Source of the DNA: Phytoseiulus persimilis
Taxonomy: Eukaryota > Arthropoda > Arachnida > Mesostigmata > Phytoseiidae
Direction: 5' to 3'
NCBI GenBank assembly: GCA_037576195.1
Contig: CM075101.1
Span: forward strand, 7,006,001 to 7,070,000
Length of the DNA stretch: 64,000 nt
Part shown: positions 21,850-34,500 of the stretch, in pieces
Layout: every line of letters begins with the position of its first letter
How positions within the stretch are numbered: the first letter of the stretch is position 1
Made by a program: the position numbers and the translations under genes
Notes under the pieces: model-generated
What the model saw: only the letters and a program-made list of their open reading frames with translations
Told to the model about the DNA's origin: nothing
Database searches by the model: none

Positions 21850-23740
21850 CCTTGGAAGACAAAATTAAGAGAGAAAACATCAGTGTCGGCATACCCAGCC
21901 AAGTGGACAGGCACATACCTTGTAGCAAAGCAAGGAGAGATTCGGGATGGATCGCAGAAGAATCAGGGGAACCCGCTACTGTGAATAGCAAAGCACCGAA
22001 GAGAAAAATATAGCTCCATAGATAGGATTTATCGAAGCCGTAGGAAGCAACATCGAAGGAGCCAACGGCCAAGTCATAGTAGCCGGAGACTTCAATGCGA
22101 CATCCACTACTTGGGGAGGTTCGGAAAACAACCAGAGGCGACAACCTAAGGAATTTTGCTGCTGGACAAGAGACGTCTCAAAGCAAAGAAGAAGCTGCCT
22201 CTCAGCGCGGAGGAGCAGCGTCCGATCAAGGACAACAATACACACGAACAACACGAGATGACGGCGGGAGTACCCCAGGGCTCGGTTCTGGGTCCCATTC
22301 CATGGAACGTCTCCTATGATGACGGACTCCAGCTCCGACTCCCAGAGGGAGCAACGACGATCGCTTACGCCGATGAGTTGGCACTCATCGTCGAAGGCAA
22401 AACCATCCCAGAAGTTGAGGAGATCACGCGAGATTCAATGGACATAAATATTGTGGAATGGATGGGAAGGAACAAACTCTCCCTCGCACCAGAAAAGACC
22501 GAGGCGGTCATGCTGATCAAAAGACGCGGCGACGTAGATCCGCAGTTTCGAATAATGGGGCACCGGGTCGCCTTACAGAAATCAGCAAGATACCTCGGAG
22601 TACACCTTCAGAGAAACCTTACAGGAGTATTGCATGTCAAGGCCATCGCCGAAGAAGCAGCGAAGGCAGCAACAAACATTGCGAAGATTTTGCCCAGGAC
22701 TTACGGCGTATCCGAGGGACAGAGACGGGTTCTCTCAGTAGTGGCCGAGTCAATTGCACTATACGCAGCACCGATATGGGGACCTCAGGCGCTCCATTTG
22801 CAGAAAAATAGGGAGGCTCTAGAGAGAGCGCAGAGAATTTCTGTCGTTCGAAGAACGCGAGCTTATCGCACGACCTCGACGCAGGCCCTACTCGTGCTCG
22901 CCAGAGCAGTTCCATGGCCGCTCCTGGTCAAGGAAAGGACCGCACTATACACGAGGTACAACGAAGATACAGCCAAGGAATCCGAAGAAGACGACCCAGA
23001 CAGAAATGAGATCGAGACTGAAACCCTCAACGCCTGGCAGGCGCAATGGGACTCATCCACGAAAGGACGATGGACGTATGCGAGCATACCGAATATCAAG
23101 ACCTGGGTGGATAGAGACTTCGGAGACCTCACTTACCGCACCACGCAGATGCTTACGAATCATGGGAACTTCCAGCAATACGTGATCAGAATGAGGAAGG
23201 CAGACTCGCCTCTGTGCACACTCTGCGGCTCCGGGGACGAAAATGATGCCCATCAGACGGTGATCAGGGGCGCTGCACTAAGTCAACCGAGGGGCCAACT
23301 CGGAGCAAACTCGATACCGCAATTAGTGGAACACATGCAGAAATCTGAGGAAAATGGAAAAGAACGACGAGAAAGGTCGAATGTATATTCCGGAAGAATG
23401 ATAGCCTGCAGAGGAAACGCCAGGGTTGGCGAGCTGTTCCCGGGGCAAGGACCGCGAGCGGAACAGCCTAGAAGAGAGCCTGGAGAAAAAAATGAGAGGA
23501 TGACCAAGAAGTTGAGAAGAGCAAAGAACGTAGCTAGCGTATAGTGGACCCGAGGAACAGAGCTGGCCCCGATTGTGCTGGAAGTGATACCAAACGGAGA
23601 AACCTCTCCGAGTCCCCAAAAACCCGAAGGCAGGGAAGAGAGTTTTAGAGAGTGCAAGCCCCTCAGTTGCCAGGAATGCGCCAGGATTCGTGGTGCGTGC
23701 GACAGGCATTTCTCTCTCCTCTGTGAACATCAAAACAAAA
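21850..23740 (+). mobile_element. R1-like LINE copy, internally deleted, with 3' UTR
   Basis: About 21850-22140 carries endonuclease remnants (DSGWIAEESGEPATV; VIVAGDFNATSTTWGG). The sequence then jumps into reverse transcriptase, open from 22156 to 23544: MTAGVPQGSVLGP (22261-22299), YADE at 22366-22377 where YADD is expected, RYLGVHLQRN, then the thumb and C-terminal region with LCTLCGSGDENDAHQTV. The RT N-terminal part is deleted. From 23545 to about 23740 lies a 3' UTR segment that recurs at 60.18-60.32 kb. The R1/I-type assignment rests on EN motif, GVPQGS and knuckle layout. Confidence 0.85.
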
Positions 23741-23885
23741 TACCCAAGAACCACGGAGTAGCATGAGCAGTCCCAAGAGAGGTATTCAACGGGAAGAAAA
23801 AAAATTATGAAGGTCATCCTGGACGCGGAACGAGCTGGCTGGAAGAACCTCCTTCAAAGATCTGAGGCAAGATGTAAGGGTCCAA

Positions 23886-24830
23886 AGAAGTAACCGACAT
23901 AGCGAAGATTCTCCCGCGGACCCACGGAGCCTCTGAAGTTCAGAGAAGAATCCTTGCCACGGTCGCGCAGTCGATAGCACAGTACGCAGCCCCTATCTGG
24001 GGCCAATACGAGCCGCGATACCAGAAGAGTAGAGACGCACTAGAGCGCACGCAAAGAATCACCGCAATCAGGATAACCAGAGCCTAACGCACGGCGCCGA
24101 CATCAGCTCCTCTGGTTCTGGCCCGAGCCGTCCCCTGGCTACTCCCAGCAGAGGAAAGAGCGGATATCTATGAACGAGATAAGGAATCCGAAAGTAAACT
24201 AAGCGCCTGAGAGCAATTAAGACGACTATTCATTGTTCATCGCGACCTAATCATCTGCCCGGTACTGAGAAACGGAGAAAGAGAGAAATCAAGCTACGAA
24301 TGAAGACTTCTCATCACAAGAGGGACCATCCCATACCTCCACCATCTCGTATGTGATAAGAGAATTACAGATGTACATTGTGCGCAAATAAATGCCCCAA
24401 ATCTCAGCTGTACATTTGTGAAAACTCAAATAACTTTGACCTGGGCAGGCGCAATGCAGAGAAATGGCAGATTGCAACACATGAAAACCACCCACCCCGA
24501 TTTCCGGTGATTAAAACGCGTATCAAGACTACCGAGACGACTACAGGTAAGACACGAAGAAACGTACAAAAAATGGCAAAACTCCATTGATTCCAAAGAG
24601 CAACCAGTCCACTTTGCGTCCCCTGCGACGCGGATACGGGGGACGACGTGGACCATACGGTCTTCAACTGCGAAGACCTGTCTCAACCAAGGCAAGGCCT
24701 TATAGGGAGGACAGTTCCCCTGGTGCGGCCCCAGTACGGCCCTTGGTGACCCGGAAGGACTCCAAAACGAGACTCGTCCCTAGTACCCAGTCTCAGAAAA
24801 AAGGCGTAGGGAGGGGTTTAAGTGGATACA
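23886..24830 (+). mobile_element. Heavily decayed R1-like LINE 3' portion
   Basis: Translates to DIAKILPRTHGASEVQRRIL and SIAQYAAPIWG, with a stop in ITRA*RTAPTS, then later (about 24600-24690) a zinc knuckle PLCVPCDADTGDDVDHTVFN followed by C-E-D-L-S-Q-P-R. Same family as the copy at 21.85-23.74 kb and immediately downstream of it. Many stops and shifts. Confidence 0.8.
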
Positions 24831-25190
24831 CCACATAACCAGGCCGACGGGCCGAACCCCTTCCCTGGTATCCGGAGGTATTTCTCCTCCATCCTCAAGA
24901 ACCAGAAGAAGTCTGGACCCGGGTACTGAGGACCTACCCGTTTCCAAGGCTGGACCTTCGATGCCCGACTACCGATTTGGAGGGTTGATTGCGGGGTCGA
25001 TCCAACCATTCTTTTGGAGTCCGTGCGCCCGGTATTCGATGCCAAACACGTGAACCGGGATGGTCGACGCTAGACCCGTGTACCCGGTTACTCTGACCCG
25101 GGTATTTACGACCCCGGAACACCCCGGGCAGAGCTATGTCGATTTCAGTCTCGGAGTTCGGCTGTATAGAGCGTTCAGAGGGTCGGGTAC

Positions 25191-25274
25191 CAGTTACCCG
25201 AATCCCAGTTACCTGAATCCCAGTTACCCGAATCCAAATTACCCTCTCTCACCGCTAAATCCTCATGCGCTGAA
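25191..25274 (+). repeat. Left arm of inverted repeat with 15-bp sub-repeats
   Basis: CAGTTACCCGAATCC repeats about three times (15-bp period) and continues into unique sequence ACCCTCTCTCACCGC. The reverse complement recurs at 25567-25680 with a few differences. Confidence 0.88.
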
Positions 25275-25435
25275 CTCCATGTCCGATTCGCGCGCCGACA
25301 GAACTTCGGAAGTTCAAGTCAGCCAATACTGCCTCTCCCTCAAGGATGACGTTACCCAAGAGTTCCAGTCTCCTATCCCGATTGAAGTTCACGATATTTC
25401 TAGTAGGTCTCCGTGGAGACGTCCTTCACAAAGAG

Positions 25436-25452
25436 CCTAACCTAACCTAACC
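25436..25452 (+). repeat. Three CCTAA units (arthropod telomere motif)
   Basis: CCTAACCTAACCTAACC matches the complement of TTAGG. It lies in the loop between the two arms of the inverted repeat. Too short to claim a telomeric origin. Confidence 0.5.
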
Positions 25453-25566
25453 CAGCACTGTACTTCACTGCACGAACACGACTTTGAATAATCTCTTTGG
25501 ATATCTCTTTCAGTCAGTTCCTATGCTTCTCTTAGGGATCCGTCGTGACTCTAGACCTAGACTCTA

Positions 25567-25680
25567 GAGCGTGAGGATTTGGCGGTGAGAGAGGGTAATT
25601 TGGAGTCGGGTAACTGGGATTCGGGTAACTGGGATTCCGGTAACTGGGATTCAGGTAACTGGGATTCGGGTAACTGGGAT
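25567..25680 (-). repeat. Right arm of inverted repeat with 15-bp sub-repeats
   Basis: GGGTAACTGGGATTC-type units about five times, preceded by the complement of the left arm's unique part. The arms are about 290 nt apart; the right arm has more sub-repeat units than the left. Confidence 0.88.
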
Positions 25681-25689
25681 AGGACGGTT

Positions 25690-26960
25690 CAGAGAGCCCA
25701 CTCTTCGTTCACTCAAGGGTGGTAAAACCGCAAGGAACTTTGCTGAGCTGCACTTCGTCTCGATACACCTCGTGCTACGCAAAACTTTGACAATACCCGA
25801 GGGCCCCGCACCCCCTCGTTCATGGCCGAAAAGTTCGCTGAACGAAGGATGGTATGACGAAAGCGTATGAGGCTCTTCCAGTTTCCCCCAGGCTAAACGA
25901 TGTATCCCATACATGCTGGACGCCTGAATGGCGGTTCTTGAATTACTCTGTCAGTCATCGACAAAGCTCGAGCCAAGATCGCTGAAATATCTATATATTT
26001 CTATCTATATACGAGATCGTTCATCCGTGAAATCATTGCCGACACGCCCCGGGTCATCTGTCTGAGTTACCCTCGGTGATTTTGTTGAGAGGAGCAACTA
26101 ACATAGGGGGACCCTATGATTCAATAGAGATAATTAGCGTCGAGTCGCTTGAGCAGCAGAAACCATGCATGTCACCCGCTCACTGGTTTCACGTCCCTTT
26201 CATTTTACACGTTTCCTGAAGGTGCTGAAAAATCGATCGCCCATTTTCGATCGCGCGTCCGAGTATCAGGGTGGCGAATGATGATGGCATCAAGATGAAT
26301 GAACACATACACAGAGGACACCGGATGGACGGGGATCGTCATTGAGCCAGTGAACTCATGACCGGGAACGTCGACTTCCTAAGAAGACACGAAACCGACG
26401 GCACGGGTTCGGGAATCATCCCATCAACCATGAGCGAGCGATGTGAGGCCCTGGCAGATGATGGGTAGAAGAAGAAATGCAACTCATAAGGGGTTCCTTC
26501 GACTCGAATGCTTTTATCGGAGGAAAATGTCACAATTAAACCGAGGATTGGAGAATGCTGAAACACTGCTCCTCCAACTGAAGTGAATGCTCGATCGTCA
26601 CCTGTGGCCCTATATTTATTTCAGAGCGGTTCTGTGGAAATGCGAACCCGAGCCAGCTCGCAACAGAAATGTAGCAGTGTACTCCCGTTGATGAAGGTAG
26701 CGAAAATTATATGTAGACAACATAGTTCAACAGGGGAAACGTTCATCCCGTGTCACAAATCAGGTCCTGGAAGGATTCCCGAGCTAGAATGTCTCTATTG
26801 TCGAATACGCGGTTTTCAATGCCAAATCGTCTTCGAAGTACGGTTTTTACACGCATAATTCCACTGGATTGAGCATTTCCTCAGCATTTTATACCGAGCG
26901 TACGGTTTCTACGAGCGTTTATATACATATTTCGTCTTCCTTATGATAAGTTATCCGTTA
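25690..26960. other. Intergenic 3' of PEX14
   Basis: No coding exon recognised. A 75-codon minus-strand frame at 26339-26566 has no identifiable domain. Confidence 0.35.
26615..26620 (-). promoter_or_regulatory. Candidate poly(A) signal AATAAA downstream of PEX14
   Basis: TTTATT on the plus strand, about 350 nt past the PEX14 stop. Weak evidence on its own. Confidence 0.25.
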
Positions 26961-26969
26961 CGTCGTCGT

Positions 26970-28585
26970 TTATGAGTGTCCTGCGCGCTTTTTCTTGGTG
27001 TTCCGCGGCTTATCCTTGACGTCTCTCATTTGAGGCTCTCCGTCGGAGCTCGTGGCTTCTGGGGATATTCCAGAATCGGGTGCGCTTTCTTCCGTCTCAG
27101 CTAGCCTCTGTAGGATGGTTTCGCTTACTGAGACGGCGGATTTGTTTCTCTGCCGGAATGAAGAAAGAACATCTGATTGCACTGTCCTTGTCTCATTGGA
27201 ATAGCAACTAGATTGCTAGACTAGCAACTCCCCCATTCCCAGTAGTGTCACCCTGAGCAATTTTTCTGCTCGTGTTAAGACACTTGCATACAAGATGTTT
27301 CCAGCTTAGCACGCTGTTGGAACTGACAGTTTCGCTTCAGATATTTCGGACGACAAAACTCACTTTGAGTTCCTCGATGCACGGCTCAGGCATTTTGACT
27401 TCCACGACGCACGGCCGAGCAGCTTTGACTTCCTCGATGCACGGCTCAGGCATTCTGACTTCCACGACGCGCGACCGAGCAGCTTTGGCTTCCTCGCTCG
27501 GAGGTACGACGGCTTGATGTTTCTGTTGCCATGACGGGATTTTCACCGGGACGCCTGTCAGTGAGGGGGGGACCGGGAATTGGTTCCGGGCAACAAGCAT
27601 CTTTTTCAAAGACGCCATCTGCAAAAAACGGATCGCGTTCAATAATCCAGGTTAGTATAGAGTTTTTTCGGAACCAAGTCAAGGTTTCTGCAAGATCCTG
27701 GAGAAACGATAATATTCATCGGCTCCGATACAAGCAAGTTCTGTGTACCCGGGACTCACCTCGTCGCGGAGGTCGGCTATAGCCACCATTGTTTTCGCCG
27801 CACATGCTGCGTCGTTTTCGCTCTTTTTGCGTAGCTCCAGGAGAATTTCGGTCATGATTTGCTCCGTTCGATTCTCGGCTTTCAGTCTCGGTTCCACGTA
27901 GGTCTGCAGTATATTTCTCTGTTTCATTTGCGCGGGGCTTCTTCTTCGAATCTCCTTTGCCCGGACTGGCCTCCGTGAAGTAAGGACCCATCTCGACGGA
28001 CAACCTCTCAATCAGACCTACCTTGAAGAACCAGTAAAGCGCGTAGCTGGCAGAACCGAGAACAGCGACGCCCATCGCTAAGCGATGGAAAAACTCTGGC
28101 CAGCTCCCGCTGCGTTTGGGGGAGCTCATGAAACTCGCGAGTGCTGCGGGAGCGGTCATGAGGGCCATCCGGCGCTGGAAGGCCATGTCGATCTCGACTG
28201 GTGTCAGCCCTAGTTGTGTAACCATGACGAAAGTCAACATTTAGTCGGTATGAGTTTGATACAGTAAGAATATGAAAAAATATGGAAACTCGGAGTAAGA
28301 GAACTCGAAGACTCGGATCGATAGTTCGCCACGCACCCTTTCGTTGCAGAAATGCTCTCTGATCGAGCTCCGAGTCTCGGTTCACTTTTGGGTTGAGAAG
28401 GAACGACGTTGCCTTGGTGATCTGCAAGAAATGACAATCAGTTGAAAGTTATGATCAGATTCCTCCCTGCTTGTACCGCAATGCCCAGCCGGACAAAGTT
28501 GTGGGATCGGAATTTCAGCGCCTCGGTTACACACCAAATCCTCGCGAGGAGCTCCAGTCGGAGGTGTGCTGTCTGCCGAATCCAT
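26970..28585 (-). CDS. PEX14: peroxin-14, peroxisomal import docking protein (6 exons)
   Basis: Membrane component of the peroxisomal docking complex; its N-terminal domain binds the import receptor PEX5 and PEX19. Exons on the minus strand: 28585-28535, 28421-28337, 28209-28022, 27918-27760, 27618-27364, 27149-26970, giving 305 residues with consistent phases. Seen: the N-terminal docking domain about residues 14-57 (REDLITKATSFLLN, then RAFLQRKGLTPVEIDMAFQR), matching the family's FLxNPxV...RAFLxxKGLT pattern; a hydrophobic membrane segment about 88-107 (LAMGVAVLGSASYALYWFF); a predicted coiled coil about 109-161; the conserved NQFP...KIPSWQ motif in exon 5; a basic C terminus. The start has A at -3 and G at +4. 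Exon 5 contains a 60-bp tandem duplication. The protein is shorter than human PEX14 (377), mainly because the acidic tail is missing. Confidence 0.93.
27371..27490 (-). repeat. 60-bp tandem duplication inside PEX14 exon 5
   Basis: Two adjacent 60-bp units (27371-27430 and 27431-27490) differ at only a few positions. They encode two 20-residue copies of an E-E-[AV]-K-A-A-R...P-E-P-C-I segment and keep the reading frame. Confidence 0.9.
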
Positions 28586-31500
28586 TCTAGCGCCGAGCTC
28601 CTGGAAGATGATAGATGTTATTACGCGACCTAGGACTTGAACGAGATGACCGGGTTGATTCGCTACCCTCACCAGAGGCACAGCCACAGAGTCAACAATG
28701 TCTTTAGACGATCCCGGATGTAAACACGCCCCTCGCAGCCTTGTGGTCTCCGCACTCCCCCAGAAAACGAGGAAAACCGCAGTTCTATAGACGACGTTCC
28801 TGATCAGCTGTTCTAGCACGGACGAGTATCGGAATCGCTTACTGTCGGAAACGGGGAATAACAGAAGCAACGGGAGAGGCAGAGAACGATACTCGATTGA
28901 TATGCCGTGGCTTGGACGACGACCCCACTGTTATCAGCTATCATCCGCCCGCAGATAGATAGAAGTATCAAAGCGATTGTTGGGCGGCAATCGAGAAGAT
29001 TGTTTCAGAGTGTCTCAACACCAATACAATCTCAGGAATGAAGTCAGCGAGATGACGACTCTCACAAAGTTCTGACCCATATTTCACTCAAACCCCCGAA
29101 CTGACAGAGCGAAACACCGCTCTAGAATCGTCGGGAGCCCCCATGGAGTGGCTCCGTCACTGACAGACGCTTCCAGCTGAGCTCTACCTCGATTTGTGCT
29201 GAAGTCTCGTTCCCGAAGTCGAGAGGCACCATTGAGGATTCACCGTGCTCAACAGGTCCGACTGCTCGTATCCTATAAAACCCAGGGAAGATATCCCTGA
29301 AGTTTATGTTGCTGGCACGCCGATTTGACAGTTCTTCGTGAAATCAGCTGACACCCCTGGTTCTTTCACAATATTGGGTCACGAACACGACTCAAGAGAA
29401 GCGATAAACGATGGCTTCGGAAGATTACGCTCTCTCCATGCGTTTCAGCGAGACTGAGCTAGCGACTTCACAGTAGAAGTACTCCTCCTCTCTCCTTTGA
29501 TCGAAGGAAACCTGCTTCAAGCACTCGTGGCTCCGCCTAGCGGGACTGTCACGATAAGCTCGCGAGAACCGGGACCGCGTTCCACGTTGTTCTCATCCGC
29601 ATCGAGCATGGAAGTTCATACCAACCGTCATGGAAACCAAGCCACAGGGTTCGCGTGGATTTGTAAAGAGAATTGATTACACTGGTAGTTGGAATTGACG
29701 CGACAGATCATAAGAGGGACGGCAAGAGGGTACGATTTAAAATGGCGATTCCCCGCCAGTTCAGCGGGAAATGAGAGGATGCGAACGCGAGCGCGAGCGG
29801 TAGCATCACGGGCTCGTTAACACCGACGGCCCGGGGCTTGATCTGTTGGTGAATAGCGAATCAGGTATTCCATCGATCAAACAGAACTGTCCGCTGGGGA
29901 TACTGAGTTTCATTATGTCTTTCGTGGAAGACAAGGCGACTGCGGATCTCTTTGGTCGGTTGGTTCTACAATCTCCGACACGTTTCACGTCTCGGAGCGA
30001 CCTCGGGCTCACCCTCCGGCCTGTCGGCCAACCGCCATTTTGCATCGTACCCTATTGCCTATACCTATAGCAGATACCCAATCGCAGACTGGCCGCCGTT
30101 CAAAATGGCAGTAACAGGCGGACTCAAGGGAGAGAAGGAAAACGGAGCGATGCTTGAAGCCCCCTCGAGGCTTTTCAGATTTTGAGGGTTCTTGAGATGA
30201 TGGGTTTCAGTGGCCGGGCAAGGAAGATACTCCCCGCGCCGGAGTACCGGAGCTTCCTCACGGCTATACGCTCCAGTTGCACAGAATTGGCGTCTATTGT
30301 GATCTCGAAAGTTTTACATAACCTGCGGAAATGCTCGCGATGTGGCGCGCTCGCTGAGTCATTTATGAGGGCAGACCTGCGGCTGAGCCACAGCCCGTGA
30401 CCAAGTTTTTGTTAGCTAGTAAGTCCTGGGAGTCAGTGCTCTCTGGGAGCTCAACTGGCACTCGAGCATAGTTCTCGCCTATTTTTCCCGGCCTCTATTC
30501 ATCGAGGCATAAGGGAACGGAACGATGGAGTGCGAGAATATGAACGCGTTATATCCCCGGTGAGACTCGCTGAGTCGAAGGAAGTTCCGATGAGAAAACC
30601 TCGAAAGTAGTAAACTTCCTGCACACACTGATTGGCAACGGTTCATGCAGCCGTCGGAGACGTGCCTGAGATCAGTCATGACTGGGAACGAGCCGAATGG
30701 GCAGAGCACCATAAGCGTGCATCTTGAAATCGCTGGATTCTCGGCGAATCTGGACTCCAATCCGCTCGTTGAATCCAAACCCGAGTCCCCAAATCCTAAC
30801 CCGATGTGCAAAGAATAGCACGATTGAGAGAGTCCAAAGCATACCAATTGGCAATTCATCATCCCGTACCCTCCAATGGTTAGCCTGCCTAGTGCTCAAC
30901 AGCCACTAAGCTCGCGCTTAGCAACGGAAGGCCTCCGCACATCTTCTGCGCTCCGCAAATCCCGTTTATTTCAGAGGTTCGGAAATCGTTATCAATATTC
31001 GTCGACCACGGGGATACTGGAATCATCTTGGAAAGATGAATTCAGAATCTCTGCTGGTCTCACAATCCTCGAGAGATGGAGCCTTTGGGATAGCTGGTAC
31101 AGAACGGCCGCGACGGCGTGCGAGTCCGTTGACACCCCCGCAACGATGACGTTTAATTACGACGCTGATTCTGAGCAACAACTGGGAGGTCGGAACGGCG
31201 TTCCCTCAGAGACCTCCAAAGAGGCGCTGCCCGGGCCGAATCACCTGTCCGGTGCATAAGTTTACGGAGTAAATATGCCGAGAGTAATGGGTCAGGGTGC
31301 AGGCGTATGTCTTGATGAAGAGCCAGGAAGTATCCGACCTTCGTGCACAGCCGGCTGTGGTCAAGTTGCGCACTCCGTTGCAAAATTAAGCTAACCTCTA
31401 TGTCCCCGCGGAACTTCTGGACGGAACTTCCGATTGAGGTGATTTCGCACAGTGGCTGGTTTTCACTCTAATAATTATAACCCCATGGACGGAGTTTGCG

Positions 31501-34500
31501 TCGTCCTTGTTTTCCAGGAAAACACCGCAGAAAACTCGAGTTCTACAACTTCAATTTGTTGCAAAATTGTACGCGCACGCCCGCGTTTCCACTGCAACTT
31601 CTGGAAGAAAAACCGTCCGATTCAGCTGAGATTCGCACTGGGCTTGTATCACGTCAGAGTACCCTATCCTGGCTTGTGCGCCACGTTTTATAGACCAACT
31701 CTAGACCCTACTTTTCGGGTGGACCAGTCTCGTAAACCCGCTAGTTGTAGCTTCATATCGATTGCGAACGATTTCGCATGAGAAAAACTTCAATGAATCG
31801 ATCAGCTGTTCCTAAGCATGTGTCCGCGATCCGCTCGTAGCAAGCTCCTCAGGGATTGGGTGATGGCGACGCGTAGGGTCCAGAGGGAGCTCTTGTTTCT
31901 ACCGAAATTTCGGCTCCAATTCTACCTTCCGGGCTGATGTCCACCACGGCAGTGAATGGTGAAAGTCCAGGTTCGCTGTTGACAGCCAGATAAGAGCTTG
32001 TTCCGGGCGGATTCTCGCGGTCCCGGAACCGCGGTTCGGAGCCGCCGCGATGCCTAGTTTTGATCAAGGATATGTCCCGAGTGAACTTTCTCAATATAGG
32101 CATCACTGACGCATCTGGGATCTGTTCATAATGACTCGATTTCACCGTGCTCCAACACTATCTCTTGAGGGAGAATGCGTTATGGAATTCGATCATCGTG
32201 ATTCCGCCGGGCTCACCGATAAGATAAGCCCCACGCTAGCGGCTTGGAATTCAGAGCAGATTTTTTTCAATCGTCATTCTCGTTTGGAACACTAGATCGG
32301 GAATATGTCAGTCAGACTGACATCAAACAGCTCCCTGTTCTCCATGATTGCAACAATCAGACCGCACCCCATCCGATGAGTCTCTTGGAGGATATCAAAG
32401 ATTCACACACGTGGCACGTTGCGTGCAGATTTCGGCGCGGGGTGGATGCAGTCGATTGCATCCGGAACCTGTAGGCTCCCGAAGACGGAGAGCGATACCT
32501 CCCTGAAAACATCCCTCGCCGCTTTTGAATCGCTGCTTCTGATGTTTGCAAAGATCCTCTCAAGATGAGTCATCGGTGACCGACTGCGGAGTTTCCCGGA
32601 AAATCTCAAGGAGATGTTTCCTACCCCAACGGGCAGGCGTTTTCCGACCGGCAGGTCTGTCTAGAGTTTCCGGAAGCTCGCATTTTCAGGACCGTGGGCT
32701 TCAACCGCAAAAGTCATCGAATTAACTATCATTACTATAACTATTCAGATAACTATTATCAAACTCCGTTGACTATTAGTGATAATCGAGATTTCCGGGG
32801 CAAGTTCCATCGAGCCCGCAGCACAGACCCCGAGCCAGCGGTCTTCATATGCTGGCTTTCTATTGCGGTTTCCCGCGAAATTTATAGACTGGGCTTGCGG
32901 TCCTGAAAATGCGGCTTTTGCATACCCTCGGTCTATCCAAACGTTCAGATTGCGAACGCCTCCGGGGGAACGGCAAGAACCTAGAAATATTTCGCTAGGA
33001 CTACTGTCGTCCGAGTTGATCGAAAGATAGCTCGGATGCTGCGAAAAGTGGGGTAGTTGAAAGTTACAAGCTTTCTTCTGTACGAACCAAAGCGTTTTGA
33101 TTCCACGGAAACTCATGGTGGGCCCCTCGAAGCTCGACTTTGACTGATGTGTTTTGCAGTTGAGAACTCGTTCCACCTGCTTCCAAAAGTTCGGTCGACG
33201 TAGAAGGGAGCGCGCCCTCGAGTACGCGAATACCAGTGTTCTTCAAGTCGAAATTCCTGGAATGTGAGCCACTGACAAGGCCCTTGGATGCGAGTCGGGA
33301 TGCGAACTGACGAAAAGTTGAGATCTCACGAATACTGCCGCCCCTTCGATGATTGTCGATAATCAAATGCAGCTACACGATCCTTCCGCCGGAACTGATC
33401 GTCGGGTGGTTCGTTGAAGGCGACAGGCTGCTCTTCTTCAGGGCGATCTCGTCGCTGTCGCAACTCTCGACGACGCCGGCAATTATGATTATAGCACTCT
33501 ACAGTAGTTTCAGTATGACTGATCATACGAACGATCGAGAGAACTCATGTCTGCATTCGGCCCCTGAGCTCAGTGCAGATACATGAAAGGTCGCCAATCT
33601 GATTCAAGTCTGGAGGATCTGAGAAACATTAAGATTTCCGTCGTCACATTCTCGTCTGGTCAACTTGACTGATGCAGTACGCAAAAAATCTTTCGGAGGC
33701 GGCTGGGATGCAGAGCTCCACTGCGAGAGATCAGCGAACCCTGATCAGTGGCGATTGCGTTTGATGCTTTCCTCCCAGGCTCATTTGACATCTCTTCCCG
33801 ACGGGACTCGTCAATTTTCTCCGACGACGACGGGTGCATGACGGTGACTTCGAATGAACTTTTCGACGGCTGCTGCAGCGACACCAAGATGACGTTTTCT
33901 GTATTTTCAGAGGCCGCCCTTCCAGTTGATCCGAGCATGGTCGAGACGTCTGTTCCCGTATGAGATTTCGACCTCCACCAGGAGTACCGCCCACGCTCGC
34001 TCTGCTCTCTGACCATTCCTCTCAATCAGTAGCACACAGGCTTAACTGCGCACTTCGATATGAGCGAGCTCTCGATAATTACTCTTGTCGGTTAACTTCC
34101 GCGGGACACAGCATGGAAGCTCGTGTTCGATCTCATCGAGAGAGGCGTGAGTTGGAAAATCTTCAAGAAGGAAAAGGCGCTCCCCAATGGGATTCCAATG
34201 GTCACAAAATCCAGCACATTGGGCCAGGAAAGTTAGCGGGTGTGGAAGAAATTCACTGCTGCAGAAGCGGCTCAAAACCTAGCCATCTGAAATGAAGTCT
34301 AGCCATCGCTCAGGCAGTCAAATCAGGTAGGGAGTTTCCTTATTTCATTCTTTCGCTCTCTGGATTGTGAGAAACCATCGATTTCGGGCTCCTTTTTCTG
34401 CGATCGATAGCTCGGAGAATGGCGCATGTTCTAGCTCGCCATTCGCACCGGTGAGCGCGGTTCGGATCTTGGCGCAATACAGTAATGATCTTCGATGGAT

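Noticed and set aside
25436..25452. Telomere or ancient chromosome end
   Set aside because: Only three CCTAA units and no subtelomeric context; recorded as a short motif only.
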